From contig CAKNFP010000001.1 in assembly GCA_930633525.1 (NCBI GenBank), positions 1,404,001 to 1,468,000 of the forward strand: a DNA stretch of 64,000 nt, read 5' to 3'. The stretch is from Hyphomicrobiales bacterium (GTDB taxonomy: Bacteria > Pseudomonadota > Alphaproteobacteria > Rhizobiales > Beijerinckiaceae). Below, one piece after another: positions 63,877 through 64,000 of the stretch. Position 1 is the stretch's first letter, and the number at the start of each line of letters is the position of its first letter. The notes under the pieces were generated by a model. The model did not search any database, was not told the origin of the DNA, and saw only the letters and a program-made list of their open reading frames with translations. Both the position numbers and the translations under genes were made by a program.

Positions 63877-64000
63877 CCGGCTGCCATCGCGATTTGCGCC
63901 CGCCGGGTCAGGTTTCCTGCCCCGACGGGGCTAGCCAAGTCATCGGCGCGCGGTCTTGACCCAAGGCCCGCGCGCCGCCCGCACTGAGCGCGTTGACGAC

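Overview
The window is high-GC bacterial chromosome from an alphaproteobacterium, most likely of the Rhizobiales/Hyphomicrobiales. Pointers are the GTTC-N7-GTTC type of LexA box, a soluble FtsK-like translocase, small XRE regulators ending in GVRLR, and the gene families of the right half. No 16S rRNA or other species marker is present, so the genus stays open.

Positions 1 to about 29.9 kb are the right part of an HK97-like siphophage prophage whose left end lies outside the window. On the plus strand come terminase (5'-truncated by the window), portal, protease, capsid, head-tail connectors, tail terminator and tail tube. A tail chaperone pair follows, joined by a G GGA AAC -1 slippery site. 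A lipoprotein moron, tape measure, tail tip, fibres and an overlapping lysis cassette complete the run (endolysin with membrane tail, nested Rz/Rz1-like spanin, small membrane proteins). Next comes an AT-rich minus-strand pair (membrane protein plus a very small kinase-like protein). Beyond it is a cassette with two LexA-type boxes around an SRAP/YedK-like DNA-protein crosslink gene. An excisionase-like gene and a tyrosine integrase broken by an in-frame TGA follow. The module abuts a minus-strand tRNA-Arg(UCU) with encoded CCA and a mismatched D-stem, the probable attachment locus.

Positions 29.9-38.8 kb are accessory DNA: small genes, an XRE regulator whose operon appears coupled through a C-terminal VRLRR motif that also encodes the Shine-Dalgarno, an intact IS3-type element, a DUF1444 protein, type II NADH dehydrogenase and a DUF695-like protein. 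A decayed Rhs locus follows, with an EndoU-type toxin end and an immunity-like gene. It is cut by an IS5-type transposase remnant and carries single-base frameshifts at short homopolymers.

From 38.8 kb onward the DNA is ordinary chromosome. It holds a glycosyltransferase with a glycogen-debranching-type enzyme, a CoA-transferase, a secreted-type glycerophosphodiesterase with DUF4214 repeats, and FtsK. Next are PxpA, an IlvD/Edd dehydratase, an HpcH/HpaI aldolase, the divergent oxyR / ahpC-ahpD peroxide locus, glpD and allA. The end of the window is a probable sugar-acid catabolic island: SDR dehydrogenase and enolase-superfamily dehydratase on the minus strand, divergent from a GntR/FCD regulator, a D-2-hydroxyacid dehydrogenase and a periplasmic binding protein. 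Two long inverted-repeat elements sit between genes at 52.3 and 58.4 kb.
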